32,606 bases of DNA, from NCBI GenBank assembly GCA_025964055.1, contig JAOPZP010000376.1, forward strand, positions 1-32,606. Direction: 5' to 3'. A model generated the notes under the pieces. The model had not been told where the DNA came from and ran no database searches. It saw only the letters and a list, made by a program, of their open reading frames with translations. The stretch is from Conexibacter sp. (GTDB lineage Bacteria; Actinomycetota; Thermoleophilia; Solirubrobacterales; Solirubrobacteraceae). Shown here one piece after another: positions 30,181 through 32,606 of this stretch (the first letter of the stretch is position 1; every line of letters begins with the position of its first letter). The translations under genes and the position numbers were made by a program.

Positions 30181-31577
30181 CGGCGAAGCCCGGCGGCGCG
30201 GGCTCTCCGTTGCGGGTCGCGATCGTCGGCTCGGGCCCCGCTGGGTTCTATGGCGCCGGTCAGCTGCTGAACGCGCCCGATCTCGCCGTCGAGGTCGAGA
30301 TGTTCGACGGCCTGCCGACGCCGTGGGGGCTCGTCCGTGCCGGCGTGGCGCCCGACCACCCGAAGATCAAGTCGGTGAGCCGGGTGTTCGAGGGCATCGC
30401 CGGCAAGCCCGGCTTCCGTTTCCATGGCAACGTCGAGGTCGGCGTCGACGTCTCGCACGAAGAGCTCGCCAGCGCTCATCACGCAGTGATCTACGCGACC
30501 GGCGCACCGACGGACCGGCGGCTGGGCATCCCGGGCGAGGACCTCCTCGGCAGCCATGCCGCGACCGAGTTCGTCGCCTGGTACAACGGCCACCCCGACC
30601 ATGCCGGCCACGAGTTCGACCTCAGCGCGCCGCGCGCGGTCGTCATCGGCAACGGCAACGTCGCGCTCGTCGTGGCCCGGATGCTGGCGCTCACGCCCGC
30701 GGAGCTCGCCAGGACGGATACGGCCGACCACGCCCTCGAGGCGCTCGCGCGGTCAGGCGTCGAGGAGATCGTCGTGCTGGGCCGGCGCGGGCCGGCGCAG
30801 GCGGCGTACACCAATCGCGAGCTGTTGGAGCTCGCCGAGGTCGCGGACGCAGACGTGGTCGTCGACCCGGCCGAAGCGGCGCTCGACGAGCACAGCCGGG
30901 CCTTCCTGGAGTCCGACGCGTCGAGCCTGACCGAGCAGCGCAACGTCGAGATCGTGGCCGACTACGCGCAGCGCCGTCCCGCCGGCAAGCGCAAGCGGAT
31001 CGTCCTTCGGTTCCTGGCCTCGCCGACGGAGATCCTGGGATCGGAGCACGTCGAGGGGGTCCGCGTGGCGCGCAACGAGCTGACCACGGAGCTGCTTGCC
31101 CGCCCGACCGGGGTGACCGAGATCATCGAGGCCGGGCTGGTCCTGCGTTCCATCGGATACCGCGGGACCCGCATCCCCGGCGTCCCCTTCGACGACCGCC
31201 GCGCGACGATCCACAACCACCGCGGCCGCGTCACCGTCGAGGGCACGAGCGAGCCGCTGCCGGGGATCTACACCGCTGGGTGGATCAAGCGCGGACCCTC
31301 GGGCGTGATCGGCACGAACAAGAAGTGCGCGCACGAGACGGTCGGCCTGCTCCTCGAGGACCTCTCCGCGGGCCGCCTGCCCGAGCCCACGGCGGACCCC
31401 GACCAGGTGCTGTCGGCGATCGCCGAGCGCGGCGTGGACTTCGTCGACTACGTCGGTTGGGAGGCGGTGGACGCACACGAGCGAGCCATCGGCGAGCTCC
31501 AAGGCCGCCCCCGGGTCAAGCTCGTTCGCCGAGCGGAGCTTCTGGAGCACGCCAAGGCGGGGCCGGTTGCATCCTGA
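30171..31577 (+). CDS. Ferredoxin-NADP+ reductase, FprA/adrenodoxin reductase family
   Basis: This 468-residue FAD enzyme transfers electrons from NADPH to ferredoxin. The FAD-binding motif is IVGSGPAGFYGAGQL (from residue 14), followed by PTPWGLVRAGVAPDHPKIK, which is diagnostic of the FprA family. The NADPH region has VVIGNGNVALVVARML, where the Asp usual in GNVALDVAR is Val, and GRRGPAQAAYTNREL. The FAD C-terminal segment IYTAGWIKRGPSGVIGTNKK is intact. It is the likely reductase for the 3Fe-4S ferredoxin (7524) and P450 (6280). It lies about 23 kb away but shares the same regulon element. The ATG at 30171 has only a weak site of its own. Confidence 0.93.
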   Translation: MGVTAKPGGAGSPLRVAIVGSGPAGFYGAGQLLNAPDLAVEVEMFDGLPTPWGLVRAGVAPDHPKIKSVSRVFEGIAGKPGFRFHGNVEVGVDVSHEELASAHHAVIYATGAPTDRRLGIPGEDLLGSHAATEFVAWYNGHPDHAGHEFDLSAPRAVVIGNGNVALVVARMLALTPAELARTDTADHALEALARSGVEEIVVLGRRGPAQAAYTNRELLELAEVADADVVVDPAEAALDEHSRAFLESDASSLTEQRNVEIVADYAQRRPAGKRKRIVLRFLASPTEILGSEHVEGVRVARNELTTELLARPTGVTEIIEAGLVLRSIGYRGTRIPGVPFDDRRATIHNHRGRVTVEGTSEPLPGIYTAGWIKRGPSGVIGTNKKCAHETVGLLLEDLSAGRLPEPTADPDQVLSAIAERGVDFVDYVGWEAVDAHERAIGELQGRPRVKLVRRAELLEHAKAGPVAS

Positions 31578-31605
31578 CGCCGGCGGGGACGGCACAGCGG
31601 GCCTG

Positions 31606-32196
31606 ATGCGGGTGCTGCGCACCTTCGCGTTCCTGGACCTGTCGGGCTTCACCGCGTTCACCGAGACCTACGGCGACATCGACGCCGTGGAGGTGATCGC
31701 CCACTTGCGGAGCACCATCCGCTCGGCAGCGCAGTCGAGCGGCGTGCGCGTCACCAGATGGCTTGGCGACGGCGCGATGCTCTCGGGCATCGGCGCTCCC
31801 GCAGTCCTCGGTTGTGCAGCGTCGATCTGCGACGTGATCAGCGAGCAGGGGCGCCTGCCGATCCGCGGTGGGATCTGCGAGGGCCGCGTGATCATGTTCG
31901 AGGGCGCCGACTACGTCGGCGCCGCGGTCAACGTCGCCGCCGGCCTGTGCGCGTCGGCCGAAGCCGGACAGCTGCTGACCACCGCGCGGACCGCGAGCCG
32001 CGCGAGGGCGGGCCTTCTGGCGGTCGAGGTGGGGCGGACGCCGATCCCGGGCCTGGTGGCCGATGTCAACGTCGTCGCGCTCGAGCGCTTCTGCGCGGCT
32101 CGATCGAGCGCGGGGGTCGCCTCCATGGGGTCGAGTTCAAGGTCCGGATCGAGCAGCTCGCCTGCCGGCCGACCTCGGGCGCGCGCGGCCCGATGA
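31606..32196 (+). CDS. Class III adenylate/guanylate cyclase-like protein, probably degenerate
   Basis: This 196-residue single cyclase homology domain has no other domain. The first metal-binding Asp11 is in AFLDLSGFTAFTE and the second, Asp55, in WLGDGAML. Asn109 of the NVAA segment is present. The transition-state Arg that normally follows four residues later (NVAAR) is Gly113, and the substrate-contact Lys before the second Asp is Arg51. Cyclase activity is therefore doubtful; a nucleotide-sensing or scaffold role is possible. The C-terminal 30 residues are Ser/Arg-rich low complexity. I use ATG 31606; a TTG at 31567 overlapping the reductase end is the alternative. It is probably co-transcribed with the reductase. 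Confidence 0.7.
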   Translation: MRVLRTFAFLDLSGFTAFTETYGDIDAVEVIAHLRSTIRSAAQSSGVRVTRWLGDGAMLSGIGAPAVLGCAASICDVISEQGRLPIRGGICEGRVIMFEGADYVGAAVNVAAGLCASAEAGQLLTTARTASRARAGLLAVEVGRTPIPGLVADVNVVALERFCAARSSAGVASMGSSSRSGSSSSPAGRPRARAAR

Positions 32197-32205
32197 CTCG
32201 GCCGC

Positions 32206-32606
32206 TCAGTCCAGCTGCTCGTACGCCGGCAGCGTCAGGCACTCCTCGAGAGCGGGCGATCTCGGCGGCGGCCGCGTCTTCCATCATCCCGTAGATCCCC
32301 GCGGCGCCGTTGCCGCGCAGCCACGAGGAGATGTACTGGATGCCGACGTTGACGTCGTTTCGCAGGCCCGCTTCGGTGATGTCGGGCCCGAGCCCTGGTC
32401 CAGCAGCCTGCGGGTGTTGTGGTACAGGAACAGGCCCGCGTCGACGAGCGCCCCGGTCTCGCCGGCGGCGATCCGCGCGCGACGCTCGCGGCGGGCGGCC
32501 AGCAGCTCCTGCCGGCGCGGCTCGAAGCGCTCGTGCAACCGGCCGACGAAGGCCAGCGCCTCGTCGTCGAGCACCTCGGCCGTGCGGCCCTGGGGCGGAT
32601 CGGCGA
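32206..32606 (-). pseudogene. aceB: Malate synthase (AceB-type) remnant with several internal deletions, runs off right edge
   Basis: Reading leftward, four stretches match separate parts of malate synthase A. The first, at 32606-32458, is DDEALAFVGRLHERFEPRRQ and its continuation to ARIAAGE (N-terminal region). The second, at about 32454-32383, is GALVDAGLFLYHNTRRLL and then DQGSGP (middle). The third, at about 32383-32252, includes ITEAGLRNDVNVGIQYISSW and MMEDAAAAEIARS (late), in a different frame. The fourth, at 32250-32206, is LEECLTLPAYEQLD and a stop (the normal C-terminus), back in the first frame. The long segments between them, including the catalytic barrel core, are missing. It cannot be an active glyoxylate-cycle enzyme. 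The alternative is an assembly artefact. Confidence 0.75.

Noticed and set aside
1..32606. tRNA, rRNA, CRISPR array, insertion sequence, attachment site or prophage genes
   Set aside because: I saw no cloverleaf-like gene, no regularly spaced repeats, no transposase or integrase motif and no terminal repeats. Gene spacing is operon-like throughout.

Overview
The window is about 70% GC, and nearly all of it is tightly packed protein genes. Many neighbours overlap by ATGA or GTGA. The gene families are an F420/LLM-type oxidoreductase, paired acyl-CoA dehydrogenases of the heteromeric actinobacterial kind, a class I P450 with its ferredoxin and an FprA-type reductase, and an FCD-type GntR regulator. 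Together they point to a soil or aquatic high-GC actinomycete (Actinomycetota). A Solirubrobacterales/Thermoleophilia or mycobacterial relative is possible, but I cannot fix the taxon from sequence alone. I saw no rRNA, tRNA, CRISPR array or insertion sequence. No gene-free stretch exceeds 300 bases; the longest runs from 25870 to 26039.

Layout. (1) 1-342, minus: a truncated BadI/MenB-like crotonase. (2) 481-3481, plus: a crotonase and a split acyl-CoA dehydrogenase pair. (3) 3501-4544, minus: an LLM oxidoreductase, divergent from 4632-6189 (an SDR and an enoyl-CoA hydratase). (4) 6280-7787: a P450 and its 3Fe-4S ferredoxin. (5) 7848-16431: a long operon of HyuA-like and HyuB-like subunits, a zinc-ribbon protein (together resembling an ATP-dependent ketone carboxylase), an SDR, a lipocalin/AttH-like protein, an aldehyde dehydrogenase and a crotonase. 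(6) 16514-19178: an acyl-CoA ligase and an APH-type kinase. (7) 19257-22001: a BadH-like SDR, a thiolase and a PaaG-like isomerase. (8) 22116-25869: a sugar-type ABC importer. (9) 26040-26795: a GntR/FCD regulator. (10) 30002-26830, minus: a fused double acyl-CoA dehydrogenase and a canonical hydratase. (11) 30171-32196: a ferredoxin reductase and a degenerate class III cyclase-like protein. (12) 32206-32606, minus: a malate synthase remnant built from at least four non-contiguous pieces.

Together the genes describe a catabolic island. A substrate is probably imported by the ABC system and oxidised by the P450, SDR and ALDH enzymes. It may be carboxylated at a ketone, then activated by the ligase and degraded through CoA-ester steps. 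The BadH-like and BadI-like enzymes suggest opening of an alicyclic ring. The substrate is unknown; an alicyclic acid, cyclic terpenoid or steroid-like ketone would fit.

The most striking signal is a shared AT-rich element, roughly TnAGTGTAATnATA. It lies just upstream of every transcription unit except the leftmost gene: ten copies in both orientations, several overlapping the -10 region. This marks the island as one regulon, perhaps controlled by the embedded GntR protein or by a regulator outside the window.
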